A stretch of 64,000 nucleotides of DNA from Tilletia caries. Taxonomy: Eukaryota; Basidiomycota; Exobasidiomycetes; Tilletiales; Tilletiaceae. Within the stretch, counting starts at the first letter, position 1. The number at the start of each line of letters is the position of its first letter. The position numbers were made by a program, and so were the translations under genes. The notes under the pieces were generated by a model. It ran no database searches, was not told the DNA's origin, and saw nothing but the letters and a program-made list of their open reading frames with translations. Shown in pieces: positions 32,398 to 43,328 of the stretch. The DNA lies in assembly GCA_032718865.1 (NCBI GenBank), contig JALUTQ010000035.1:868001-932000 (forward strand), in the 5' to 3' direction.

Positions 32398-33070
32398 ATG
32401 TCCTCCTCATCGACCAACCCCATGCGCGAGCTGCGCGTCGACAAACTCGTCATCAACATCTCCGTCGGCGAGTCCGGCGACAGACTGACCCGAGCCACCA
32501 AGGTCCTCGAGCAGCTCACCGGTCAGACACCCGTCACCTCCAAGGCCCGGTACACGCTCCGTGGCTTTGGTATCCGTCGTAACGAGAAGATCGCGTGCCA
32601 TGTCACCATCCGCGGGCCTAAGGCCGAGGAGATCATCGAGCGTGGTCTGAAGGTGAAGGAGTACGAGCTTCGCCGACGAAACTTCTCCGAGACCGGTAAC
32701 TTTGGTTTCGGTATCACGGAGCACATCGACCTTGGTCTCCGTTACGACCCCGGTATTGGTGTATGTGTCTTCTTCCCCGCCTGGCTGTAGGTCTGCGCAC
32801 ATCGCTCACGTTATTCCTCCTCTCCTCTTTCAGATCTTCGGTATGGACTTCTACGTATGCATGGTCCGCCCCGGCGCCCGTGTCGCCCGCCGAAAGCAGC
32901 GTGTCGCCCGTGTCGGTTTCTCCCACCGTGTCCGCAGGGAGGAGACCGCAGCATGGTTCAAGTCTCGCTTCGACGGGTGAGTTTCTCTTTTCCCCATTCT
33001 CGACTCATCCTACTGCAGATGGCTGACTCCCAATGTGTGTGTGAATTCCTCCAGCATCATCCTCCGTTAA
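32398..33070 (+). CDS. RPL11: Ribosomal protein L11 (uL5), large subunit
   Basis: Predicted 173 aa from exons 32398-32760, 32834-32976 and 33055-33070. uL5 sits at the central protuberance and binds 5S rRNA. Diagnostic blocks are [74 protein letters not shown] and [14 protein letters not shown]. The last exon codes only for the final residues (IILR). The start ATG follows CACAG directly, so a 5' UTR intron probably ends there. Confidence 0.96.
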
Positions 33071-33526
33071 AGGAAGAGAGAGAACAGACGTGTGCCATTC
33101 AACCCCCTTTGCCCCCCGATCCTCGTCCGCTTGAACGTCCATCGCATGCCCCATGTCCCATACCTCTCTCTCTCTCTCTCTCATTTCCCTTGTGTCCCAT
33201 CAGACGCAATGCATCCATCGCATCCCACGCTTCTCTCCTTGACCCCCGTCCGCCGCCCTGCCACCTCGTTCATTCGCAGTTCGCGCCATAGAAAATGAGG
33301 CGTTTTGTGGAAATCACGCGCTGCGTTCTCGTCTCTCGGCCGAGTCAGCACGGTCGCGTCGCGTGTTCTTCGCGTCGCGTCCCAAAAAGTTCCTAATGAA
33401 TGACATGAGATGAAGGCCGCGCAACATATTGATCCTCCTGACCACGACTACCATCATCATCACTTCCCTCACTTTCCCTGGCCCCTTTCCTCTCCTTCTC
33501 ACTCTCACACACAGCCCAGCTCAGCC
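33071..33526. other. Intergenic
   Basis: CT-rich tract at about 33163-33182 and repeated TCGCGTCGCGT around 33356-33377. No gene supported; likely promoter of the next plus-strand gene. Confidence 0.5.
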
Positions 33527-34293
33527 ATGATGGTCATCCCGCCCCACTCCTCCACCGCTCGCTGGGTGCCCACTGCCAACCCGGCCGCGTTCATCATCAA
33601 CAATAACAACGGCAGCAGCTTCGGTTCTTCTGATGGCGGGCTCGGCAAATCTATGGCTACTGCCAAGCGGAAGCGGGACGACGATGCTGATGCTGGCTCG
33701 GAGGGGATGTTCCATGCTGCTCGCAGGCTGCGCACGGAGGAGGTGAGACTTTTTGCCATCTTCTCTCTTTCCACGTTTTATGCTGAACTCCGTGTCCTCG
33801 CTCCCTTCTTCTGAAGCACACACGACCATCCATCCACCCAGTGCTCCAATCTTCCTTCCACCCGCACAGCTCCGCCCCGAGCCTGCCCACTCCTACCATG
33901 GAATACAGCAACCCCGTACCGACGATGACGATGACGATGATGGACAGTTCGCCTGCGGGCGTAGCCTGGCTCGGCCACCCTTTACCCGACACAGCAAGCT
34001 CGTACAGCAACAACAACAACAACAGCAGGGCACCTACTATGCTCAACACGCCTCCCCTCACACCGCCCCATTCCTCCGCTCCCGGTTCCGGTCTGGACGC
34101 GGACTCGATGATGGACATGAACCTCGACGTCGCCGGATCATCGCACGCGATGCAGATGCAGATGGACGAAGTCAGCAGCTCGGCGGGCCAAGGTTGGAAC
34201 GGCGTTGATTTCCCTCAGGGGATGTTCACGCTCCAACTGAGCAGGAATGCTGCGGGGCATGCGCATCCGTATGCGCTCGACGACTCGTACTGA
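33527..34293 (+). CDS. Unassigned Asn/Ser/Met-rich protein, 230 aa
   Basis: Exons 33527-33742 and 33817-34293, donor GTGAGA and acceptor TCTGAAG, phase 0. The start MMVIPPHSSTARWVPT leads to an Asn run, a basic patch (AKRKRDDDADAGSEG) that could be a nuclear signal, and MFHAARRLRTEE. The second exon has Met/Thr repeats (TMTMTMM), an Asn run, LNTPPLTPPHSS and a clear C-terminus (VDFPQGMFTLQLSRNAAGHA). An upstream in-frame ATG at 33410 is possible. Two other acceptors (33842, 33870) give less protein-like frames. The look is that of a disordered nuclear regulator, but I do not recognise it. Confidence 0.6.
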
Positions 34294-34695
34294 ACGAATT
34301 GGGGAGGCAGGCCCCGCGACAGATCTCCCGGATCAAGCAGGAAACATCTTCCCATATTCACTACTTAATCATACTCCGTACCACTAGACAGAATCCACAT
34401 TGCTTTCCAACTGCTGCCATCAACCCCCCTTGCCTGCCTGCCTGACTGGCGCGTGTTCGACCAACGAGAAAATCGATTCGCAAAGGGGAAAAAAACGTTG
34501 ACGAAAGAGAGAAAGAGACAGAGGGCGCATGGATCTGAACCGAGAGAAGGAATGTCGATGACGAAGGAGGGAAGAGCTTGTGACGCGGGTGGAAACGCAG
34601 AGGCGGAAGAACCTGTCGCGAAAATAAGATGGCTGAAGGTCCTCCACGCCAAACAACAGCCGTGTGAGGGCTCGTAACGAAGCCGCCAACATTGT
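34294..34695. other. Intergenic, convergent 3' ends
   Basis: Between the unassigned plus-strand gene and ILV6. Nothing supportable. Confidence 0.5.
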
Positions 34696-35991
34696 TCATC
34701 CGGGAGGGAGCAGACTGGCGTCGACGGCGACGGCCTCTTCTGGCGTGAGCTCCTCGCTGCCGTAGCCTGACTCGATGGGCGCGCGGGGCATAACCATAGT
34801 ACCTGTTGTGAGGAGAAATCGACATAGGATGAGAAACGCGTCGGCGGAAGCCAAAACGGAACGACAGCGAGGAAGAGAGAACTCACCACTCCGTGCACAC
34901 TCCAGCACACCAAACGGCCTAAGCAGCTTAAGCAGCGCATCGATCCGGCTCGACTTGGCACTGCACTCAACCGTGACCGAGTTATGGGAAACATCGACAA
35001 CCTTGCCCTTGAACTGCTCCGCGAGCGCGATCACCGCCCGCATGTTGTCCGACTTGACCCGAAGAGCTTCGGTAGGCGTGAGCGGTGTCCGATGAGCGCC
35101 ACCCGGTGTCCCTGAGCCGCCCTCCTCCTGCTCGGAACCATCGTTGTCCTCGTCGGACCGTCTCGTCTCGCGCTCGGAGAGCAGCTCGGGAGGGATGTAT
35201 CCCTCACTTGAAGCACTACCGCTCATAGCCCCATACTGACTCTCCTCAAAGTACTCCGGCCCCAAGATGCTCACTTTACACAACAGCATCTCGCGCTCGA
35301 TCACCTGCGTCCTTGTGTAGTCGAGCACGGCCCAGACGGGGACGAGGTCCTCGAGCTGCCGACGCGCCTGCTCGATCACGGCCTCTTGGCCGCGGAGGAC
35401 GATGCACATCCGGGAGAGGTCGCGGATCTCGGTTGCGCAGACGACGAGGGAGTCGATGTTGAAGCCGCGGGCGGCGAGGGTGCCGGCTACGCGCGAGAGG
35501 ACTCCGGGCTCGTTCTGCACGAGACAGTTGAGGATGTGTCTATATTTTTTGACAGAGAAGCAGCTTCCAATTTGTCAATCATCCACATAGCGCAGCTGGC
35601 GAGCCGTCAGAGATTGAGAGGAGACTGACCTGGTGAAAGGCTCCTTGCTGGGGGGAGGCGTGTTGTACAAGATGTTGCTGACAGCCTCGCTAGCGCCCAT
35701 CACCGGCGGCTCAAGCGAAGGCAACGGCGGCAACTTGCGCAGCCGATGCGACAGCTTGTAATCCAGCGCCGACGTAGATCCCCTCGAGGACGACTGCTGC
35801 TGCTGTTGTGATGAGGAGGAGGAAGAAGAGTTCCCGCTGCCCGCTTCTGACGGCTGGGAGCGCGGGTGTGTGGGTTGAGATGAGCGTGCGGCTGCGCTGA
35901 GGGTGAAGGTGCGGAGGGGCGCGGTTGAGGCGGCGGTGGCGGAGGCGGAGGCGGAGGAGGCAGCTGCCCGCCGGAAGGGAACTGCGAACAT
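34696..35991 (-). CDS. ILV6: Acetolactate synthase regulatory (small) subunit, mitochondrial
   Basis: Predicted 373 aa from three exons (complement of 34696-34802, 34887-35539, 35630-35991). Ilv6 binds valine and controls acetolactate synthase Ilv2, the first common step to Val and Ile. The N-terminus is rich in Ala, Ser and Arg (MFAVPFRRAAASSASASATA), a mitochondrial presequence, followed by a Gln/Ser linker. The first ACT domain is clear (HILNCLVQNEPGVLSRVAGT, RGFNIDSLVVCATE); the second region carries LLCKVSILGPEYFEE and, after an acidic Ser/Gly insert, EQFKGKVVDVSHNSVTVE. The C-terminus has SGYGSEELTPEEAVAVDASL. A copia element sits 69 bp upstream of the start codon. Confidence 0.94.
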
Positions 35992-36060
35992 GGCGGGCTG
36001 AACGAAGGCGATGGTGGTCGTCAGGAAGAAGCGCTGCTCAGTGCTCGCACTTTCTTCTTC

Positions 36061-36336
36061 AGTTGTGATCTAGGGCAGCCGTGGGCCGTGGGAAGGAAGT
36101 GGAGGAGCTATGCGTGGGAACATCGAAGTGGCAGTTCACCCAAAACTAGAAGACTATGTACACACTCTTTTGATCTTTTCTTCTTCTCTAAAATCAACCA
36201 ACTCATAAGTCTTCTACCCGTTCACAAGAGAGCCAGCTGCTCTCCATACCCTTACCGTAGTCACAACGGTGAGTGGTCATGGAGCCACTGTGTTGAGACG
36301 GTGATGCTGACCATAGCATCTCCTCGATTCACAACT
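36061..36336 (+). repeat. 5' LTR of element 1
   Basis: 276 bp, AGTTGTGATC at the start and GATTCACAACT at the end, an inverted terminal repeat. Contains a donor-like ACGGTGAGT near the end and the leader of the element. Confidence 0.93.
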
Positions 36337-36350
36337 GGTTATGAGCCCAG
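36337..36350 (+). promoter_or_regulatory. Primer-binding site, element 1
   Basis: GGTTATGAGCCCAG directly after the LTR. Its complement, CTGGGCTCATAACC, matches the anticodon arm of initiator tRNA-Met, as in elements primed by a half-tRNA (Drosophila copia, yeast Ty5). The ATG inside it (36341) is also the first ATG of the gag frame. Confidence 0.75.
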
Positions 36351-37488
36351 ATACTCAAGCAGCAGAACTAGTCACCATGTCCGACAACACCACCTCAAAC
36401 CAGACGCCGAGCGCACCGGAGCGCGATGATGCAGGCATCTCGGCTTCGGCGGCTAGGATTGAGGTTCTTGTCGAGCAGTACGTGGCCATGTTCGGCATGA
36501 GCCGCATGGAGGCGTACGACCATGTCACCGCCATGTGGTTCAAAGCTCTCGCCGATACATCCGGAGCTGTGTCGGTTGGCGCAACAAAGTCGGAGCCAGG
36601 CAAAAAAAATGGATGGATAGCAGGTCGATCCCAGCTGGGCGAGCAGCAGAAGACGTTCACCCAACTGGTGAAGCTGCGTGGACGAGACAATTGGCACATA
36701 TGGAGGTTGCACTTCACCTCGCACTTGGCCTCGTTTTTCCACGGCCCAAGACCACTTGGAAGGCCTCGAGCACGATGACGGGTTTTTCCAGCATCATGGA
36801 CGTCAAAACCCCCGGCTACAACAATGAGCTCGACATTGCTCTCGGAACCCTCCTTGTCAGCACGATCACGGACGCCGCGTTGAGTCCTATCTTCGCCATC
36901 CAGCGTGCTGGAGAACAGCGGGGATCGGTGCTGTACGCAGTAATCCGTAAGCACTACGAATGGTGCGACGACGCCACGATCCAGGAGATCCAGACGACCC
37001 TGGCTACCCTCAAGCAGGGTACGCATTCCATCACGGAGCTCAATCAGACTCTGGAAGTGTGGTTCTCGAAGGCCATGGGAGCCGGTCTGGTCATGAACGA
37101 ATCGCAGAAGGTCAATTACCTGTTCGGAGCCCTGGACTCCAAATATGATCCTTGGGTCATGACGCAGAACTCCATCCGATCAGGCGTCCCTGAACATATA
37201 CGCTCAAGCTACGACCACCAGATGGCGCTACTACTCGGAGAAGAGGCACGCCGGGCACGAAGAAACCAAAACCTGTCGGCTCGCGCTTTCGCTATCGCTT
37301 TGCACGGATCAGTAGGCCCCTCGCAGTCTTCATCGAGAGGAGGTCATTCGTCGTACAGAGGCCAAGGTCGGAAGTCGGGAGCCCATCGGCGGTCTACAAA
37401 GTGCCACAACTGCGATCAAGCTGGCCATTGGAAGAACGAGTGCCCGCAGCCTAAGCGCATTGGCAACGGAGAACCATCAAGCAAATAG
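36341..37488 (+). pseudogene. Gag of element 1, one frameshift
   Basis: The frame opens at 36341 (MSPDTQAAELVTMSDNTTSN) and runs to 36778. The gag reading then continues in another frame from about 36745 (TTWKASSTMTGFSSIMD) to TAG at 37486-37488. The switch lies near a TTTTT run. The C-terminal half has the CCHC knuckle CHNCDQAGHWKNEC. The stop is followed in the same frame by the protease. Confidence 0.85.
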
Positions 37489-40400
37489 GATGAGCCGGCG
37501 TCGGCCATTGCAATGTTCACAGGCGATGGTCCGTCGCTAGAAACCAGGTCTCAAGACTGGATCATCGACAGCGGCGCCTCACACCACATGACCGGATCAA
37601 GACAGCTTTTTCTCATCTTGGAGGGAGTCTGGGTCGATCACGGTGCAAGTAGCTAGCGGGGATATGATTGGGGTTGAAGGTAGAGGGACGGTGAAGATAT
37701 GGGTCAAGGGCGACCGAGGATGGCGCGAAATGAAGCTACGGGACGCACTCCATGTTCCTGATCTGGCGGTGAATCTCATTTCGGTCCCATCACTCCAACG
37801 CCAAGGCTACACAACCATATTCGATGAGCAGGGTGCCCGGATTGAAGCCCCGTCTGGCACCACCTTCATCGCCCAATTCGACAAGAGCACCGGAACCAGC
37901 ATCATCCATGCTCGACCAGGAGCCTTAGCGGCCCTGGTGACGACAACCTCAGAGATCGACCAGCCGACCATGGCGGACGGCTCTGGGCACGTTGAAACAG
38001 GAGGTGGTAGGGAGCCTAGCATCGCGCAGGCCGACCTAGGCCGTCCAAGCGCTGCTGATACCGCTACGGGCGGGACAGGGCGTGTTTCAGAAGAAGGGGT
38101 GGACCGCAGGGAGCGGGACCAAGCCAACTTGGGTCCATCGACCGCAGCTGACACCGTTGAAGGCGGGACAGTGCGGGATAATGAAGGGGAGAGTGGCAGG
38201 GAGCACGGTCCTGCAAACCTGAACTCTCCGACCGCTGGCGATACCGCTGCAGGCGGGACGTGGCGGGAGGTTTTTAATGTGGCATCGGCGCCTTAGCCAT
38301 TGTGGGCAAGCAGCTCTCGTTTGGTTCTTTCGGGCGGCCGGTGTGTCGAAGTTGCCCCCGCAAAAGGTGCGGGACATCCTCAAGCAGCTTCAGAAATGCG
38401 ACACTTGCATCGAGTGCAAGATGACACGACTGCCATTTCCACACTCGCAGCATCGGTCGGACCACCAGCTTCAGCTTGTCCATGTCGACCTGATTGGACC
38501 GATTCGGTCGGACAGCCCTCTCAAGTACGTCCTCGTCATCGTCGACGACTTCTCGCGCAAGCAATGGGTCGTTGCGCTGATGGACAAGGCGTCCGCGCTG
38601 CGGCACTTACTGGGTTGGGTCACGGAACAGGAGCGTCAGACGGAGAGGCAGCTCAAGGTCCTGCGCACCGATGGGGGAGGAGAGTTTGGATCTAAGGTGG
38701 CGGAGGAGTGGGCTGCTGGGAAGGGCATTGTGAGACAGTACACAGCGCCATACTCAAGCATGCAGAACGGTGTGGTGGAGCGGACCAATCGGACCCTACA
38801 GGATCGAATGCGCACCATGCTGCAAGGCGCGAAGGCCCCGGCTTTCTTCTGGCCGTTGGCGATCGCTGCAGCGTCGTACACCCTCAATCGGACCCCACAC
38901 AAGGCCATCGGCTACAAGATGCCCGAGCAGAAGTGGACCGGCAAGGTGGCAGACCTGAGTCTGTTACGGGTGTGGGGGTGCGTGTGTTGGATCAAGGTTC
39001 ATCGGTCGGACGAAGGGAAGCTTCGGGCTCGGGGTGTTCGGGGAATGTTTACCGGCTACGACCAGCAACACAAGGCGTGGTTAGTCTGGACGCCCACCAA
39101 CACCAACAAGCAATTCCACTGGTCAAGGGACGTGGTATTCGACGAGACCCGCTGCTTCTACGACGTTCTGCTCAGCCAGCAAACTGCAGGAGCTCCTGGC
39201 GCACATGAGCTCACTGAGCTGGATTGGAGCGACGTCAGCGGAGTCTCCCCCGTCGATGATGCCGTCTACGTGACCAACGAGCTCGCGTCGTCATCGCAAC
39301 AACACGGATCAGCACACATCGAGGACGACGTCGTGCAAGCAAGAGCGTTCCCCGAGGTCGAACGAGACATTGACGGTGCAAGTTCGGTTGATCTTGACTC
39401 GTTGTTGTCTCTGAGTGATGTGCTAGCGTCTCGTTTGGATATGGAATCACCTCCCCTCGACCCGATATTTTCAGCCGAGTCACCACCACCACCACCACCA
39501 TCAGACGCAGCAGCACCACCGGCCGATATCTTTCTGCCGGTGATCGATGGACCGTCGTTCGTCGAGGATGCGCCCGCCGAAGCCGTGAACGAGCGCCAGC
39601 TCAGAGCGGAACGGAGGCATATCATGCGGTTCGGCGTCAGCAATGCAGCTCAGTACTTCGCTTTGAGCACGGTTGCATACAGCATCAGCACCACGACCGA
39701 ACTCAGAACCAGTCTCGATGGAGTCCTCCTGGAACCAGCAAATAGGAAGGAGGCATTACGGAGGAGTGACTGGGGTCGGTGGGAGGAAGCTGAGAGGGAG
39801 CAGTACGATGCACTGATGGGGATGAACGCTTGGGAGATTGTGGAGCTTCCAAAGGGAGCCAACATTGTGGGGAGTCGATGGGTATATAAGCTCAAGGTGG
39901 ACGAGCACGGCAATGCGGCCCGGCACAAGGCGCGCCTGGTAGCGCAGGGTTTCACTCAGCGTCCTGGCGAAGACTACACCAGCACCTTCGCGCCAGTCGC
40001 CCGCCTCGACGCCGTCCGACTATGCTTCGCCATCGCCATTCACCTAGGCCTCATCGCGCACTCGATGGACGTGGTCACTGCCTACCTCAACGGCACGCTC
40101 CACGAGACTATTTACATGCGACAGCCTCCGGGTTTCCACATCGGGAATGCGAACGATGTTTGCCGGCTTCTAGTTCCCCTGTACGGACTCAAGCAGGCGG
40201 GACACGAATGGAACTTGCGGCTGCACGAGGTGTTGGAGCAGAATGGGTTTAGGAGGTGTGAAGCGGAGAGGTGCATTTATGTGCGGCGAGGGAAAGGTGT
40301 GGAGTTTGCGATCATTTTGGTCTACGTGGATGACTTGCTCATTTTCACCAAAACAGACTTCAGCATGACCGCCATCAAGGCGTTCATCAACAAGGCCTTC

Positions 40401-41307
40401 AAATGCACGGATTCGGGACCAGTCACACACTTCCTCGGCATGAAGATCGACCACGATCCTATCAAGGGGAAGGTGGTGTTCTCGCAGGCAGCCTACATCG
40501 ATGCAATGCTCGAGCGATTTGGTGTCACCAAGATCGCAAACGCAGCCAGCCCATTGCCGCCTCTCATCCCATCTCGCACGCCCAAAGACACCGCAGCACA
40601 AGTGGACAGGGTGCGCTCATACGCACAGCGGACCGGCAGCGTGAAATGGATCGCGCATACTGTGCGACCCGACGTCATCTTCGCTGCTGGTTGTCTCGGA
40701 CGATTCCAGTCGAATCCGTCTGAGGAGCACGAGGCGTTGCTCCAGCAAACATTGCGATACATTCGCAGAACGAAGGATTGGACCCTCGTTTACACAAGAT
40801 CGTCATCGAGCACAAACCCCTTGGTGGGTTTCTGTGACTCAGACTACGCAGGAGATGTGCAGACACGACGTTCCACCACTGGGTTTGTTTACTACGCTTT
40901 CGGCAACCCCATCACCTGGACATCGCGACTCCAACCCACCGTTGCGCTCAGCACCACCGAGGCAGAATATATGGCTCTCTGCGAGGGTATGCGGGAGGGT
41001 CTATGGTTGCGGTCGTTGTACCGGGAGCTTGGCCTTTGGCACGAAGGTCCGGTACCGCTGTACACGGATAACGATGGTTGCAGGTCACTTGCACACAACC
41101 CAGACGACCATAGGAGGAGCAAGCACATCGACACGCAATATCATCGGACTCGGAATGCAGTTGACCACGGAGACCTTTCGGTATCTCGCGTGGATACGAG
41201 CGAAAAATCCTGCCGACGTTTGCACAAAAGTGTTGCCTGGCACCAAGATGCACGACGCACGAGTCCGTCTACACCTTACTCGCGACCACAACCATGACAA
41301 CGACTAG
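37489..41307 (+). pseudogene. Pol of element 1, frame broken at three places
   Basis: Protease WIIDSGASHHM begins in the gag frame; the frame changes near 37605 (TTTTT), again near 38270 (TTTTT), and near 41205 (AAAAA). Between 38277 and about 41200 there is a long intact stretch with the integrase HHCC (HRRLSH, CDTC), integrase acidic residues (HVDLIGP, RTDGGGEF, NGVVERTNR), reverse transcriptase YVDDLLIF and RNase H (GFCDSDYAGD, STTEAEYMAL). The final ADVCTKVLPG lies in the third frame and stops at 41307. Confidence 0.88.
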
Positions 41308-41365
41308 GCACCACAACACAACGCCAGACGAGGAACTACGGCACCATCAGGGTTCAGCCGACTTC

Positions 41366-41375
41366 GAGGTGGGAG
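41366..41375 (+). other. Polypurine tract, element 1
   Basis: GAGGTGGGAG immediately before the 3' LTR, the expected plus-strand primer. Confidence 0.75.
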
Positions 41376-41651
41376 AGTTGTGATCTAGGGCAGCCGTGGG
41401 CCGTGGGAAGGAAGTGGAGGAGCTATGCGTGGGAACATCGAAGTGGCAGTTCACCCAAAACTAGAAGACTATGTACACACTCTTTTGATCTTTTCTTCTT
41501 CTCTAAAATCAACCAACTCATAAGTCTTCTACCCGTTCACAAGAGAGCCAGCTGCTCTCCATACCCTTACCGTAGTCACAACGGTGAGTGGTCATGGAGC
41601 CACTGTGTTGAGACGGTGATGCTGACCATAGCATCTCCTCGATTCACAACT
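41376..41651 (+). repeat. 3' LTR of element 1
   Basis: 276 bp, read by eye as the same sequence as the 5' LTR, followed by the TCTTC target duplication. Equal length and apparent identity suggest a recent insertion. Confidence 0.93.
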
Positions 41652-41722
41652 TCTTCCGCTTCTTCCTTTTCTCTTTTCTGTGTATGACTCTTTTCCCTGG
41701 TTTTGTCTCCCTTCCCCCAGCC

Positions 41723-41989
41723 AGTTGGAAGTCAGCATCATCTCAGACCAGTTACTGAGACTTAGACTTCTCGATCGATCTATTCTACAGGGCCTTCCTT
41801 CCTTCCTCCTCTCTCTTCACACCCACACACACTCCTTTGTACCTTCCCATACCTTTACGACCTATCAATCCACACCTCAGCTGCGCAGCACATCTCTCTC
41901 CCTTTAGTGAACAAGGCTAGCAAACAGGTCAGTTGCTATCAGGCTTCGGCCTAAGGCTCGGCCCTTTAGGGGGCCGGTAGAATCCAACT
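41723..41989 (+). repeat. 5' LTR of element 2
   Basis: 267 bp, AGTTGGAAGTC to AGAATCCAACT. The last 60 bp hold two GC-rich hairpins: GGCTTCGGCC (a UUCG loop) and CGGCCC..GGGGCCG. Confidence 0.93.
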
Positions 41990-42000
41990 GGTTATGAGCT
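41990..42000 (+). promoter_or_regulatory. Primer-binding site, element 2
   Basis: GGTTATGAGCT after the LTR, the same initiator tRNA anticodon-arm match as element 1 but shorter. The contained ATG (41994) is the first ATG of gag. Confidence 0.65.
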
Positions 42001-43328
42001 CAACTCTCTACCCTGACCTGCAAACAGGTGTTACGATGCAAGACAGTCGACCCCCTTCTGCTCAAGGTCAAGCGCGCCCGGCGACTTCGTCTTTGTCGCT
42101 CCCCACTGCGCGTGCTGCTCTCGACGGACCGGATCTCGAGACGTTGGTGGATCTGCTCCAGCGGAACCTCAACCTCGACCGCGAAACGGCTACGGTCAAG
42201 GTTCTCGAGCTCGTTGTCGGAGGAACGACAGGAGGCACGGCAAACACGCCCTCTGCCTCTTCGGAGACCAAGGAGAAGACTCCCTCGTTGTCTGCGGCTC
42301 AGCTGTTGCGCAATGCAGAGCTGTCGAACCAACGCAAGATTGCCGGCACGATCCTCAAGCTCAATCGCAACAACTTCGTGGCCTGGCTGCTGGCGTTCCG
42401 GAACCTGATCGGAGGCATCCCGGAAGCCGAGGACATCGTCGAAGGCATCGAGCATGACGCCGACTTCTCCAACGGCACACTTGCCACGCTCAAGTACGAT
42501 CTTGCGCTGGACAAGGAGCTCGGACGCGTCATCATCCAGACCGTCGATCCAGACGTCGGCACTTGCCTCCAAGACGTCCACACCAGTGGAGAACGGCGAG
42601 CGTCGGTTTTCTTCGCAGTCCTTCGAAGCGAATGTCTTCAAGACGACCCGGCGTCGCAGGACGTCGTCACTCGGACGATCCTCGGCATCAAACAGGGCAA
42701 CAACACCATTGCCACTCTGGTAACGACGTTCAGGCACTGGTTCACCCATGCAGCGCTGATTGGCCGTCCCATCGGCAAGCAGGAGCAGGTCCGACTCTTC
42801 CTCGAGGCGCTCCATCCTCGGTATGCTTCGCTCGGCCAGTCTGCGGATCTGATGCGGTCTCAGCTCAAGAAGCTCGGTCTCCCCTACGAGCTCGACTTCC
42901 AATCGCTTACGTCGCAGGCATTGCTGGAAGAAGCAAAGCAGAAGAAGACTCAAAACTCTGCGTCGGCGGATTACGCTTTTGCCGTCGCGTTCCAAGCATC
43001 GGGAACACCATACAAGCCTCCGCCTTCATCATCCTCCAACACTCAGCACAACAAGAAGTCCAACAACAAGGACAAGAAGACCAATACCCAGCACAACAAC
43101 AAGTCCGCCCCCAGTAAGGGTTCGAACGTGCATACCTCTCCCGGTACATGCAATCGGTGCCTGAAGGCAGGTCATTGGGCTCGGGAGTGCAGGCAGAGTT
43201 GGGAGGAGTGCAAGAGTGCACAGGCGAAGGCGGGTAACTCAGCAACTGCTTTAGCAGCTATCGAGTCGTCCATTGCGCAAGCCACACGAGAGCTGGAAGC
43301 TATCCAGACAGCGCAACGACAGCAGTAG
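41994..43328 (+). CDS. Gag polyprotein of element 2
   Basis: 444 aa, capsid-type protein that packages element RNA. Unbroken frame from the ATG inside the primer-binding site (MSSTLYPDLQTGVTMQDS); a second Met at codon 15 could be the real start. The middle resembles UBN2/gag-type copia capsids (NFVAWLLAFRNLIGGI). The C-terminal part is rich in Asn, Lys and Gln, then has the CCHC knuckle CNRCLKAGHWAREC. It ends at TAG 43326-43328, with pol continuing in the same frame. Confidence 0.92.
   Translation: MSSTLYPDLQTGVTMQDSRPPSAQGQARPATSSLSLPTARAALDGPDLETLVDLLQRNLNLDRETATVKVLELVVGGTTGGTANTPSASSETKEKTPSLSAAQLLRNAELSNQRKIAGTILKLNRNNFVAWLLAFRNLIGGIPEAEDIVEGIEHDADFSNGTLATLKYDLALDKELGRVIIQTVDPDVGTCLQDVHTSGERRASVFFAVLRSECLQDDPASQDVVTRTILGIKQGNNTIATLVTTFRHWFTHAALIGRPIGKQEQVRLFLEALHPRYASLGQSADLMRSQLKKLGLPYELDFQSLTSQALLEEAKQKKTQNSASADYAFAVAFQASGTPYKPPPSSSSNTQHNKKSNNKDKKTNTQHNNKSAPSKGSNVHTSPGTCNRCLKAGHWARECRQSWEECKSAQAKAGNSATALAAIESSIAQATRELEAIQTAQRQQ

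Larger units (their letters stand above)
36061..41651 (+). mobile_element. Ty1/copia LTR retrotransposon, element 1
   Basis: 5,591-bp element with 276-bp LTRs at both ends, 5-bp target duplication TCTTC (36056-36060 and 41652-41656), a primer-binding site, gag, and pol in the order protease, integrase, reverse transcriptase, RNase H (copia order). I see no difference between the two LTRs. The internal region has reading-frame breaks near 36735, 37605, 38270 and 41205, so it is probably not autonomous as sequenced. Confidence 0.95.

Noticed and set aside
36730..36790. Programmed ribosomal frameshift within gag of element 1
   Set aside because: The break lies in the middle of gag, not at a gag-pol border, and element 2 has no such shift; an indel at a homopolymer is simpler.
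42000..42995. 331-codon minus-strand ORF opposite gag of element 2
   Set aside because: Antisense shadow of the intact gag frame; no domain.
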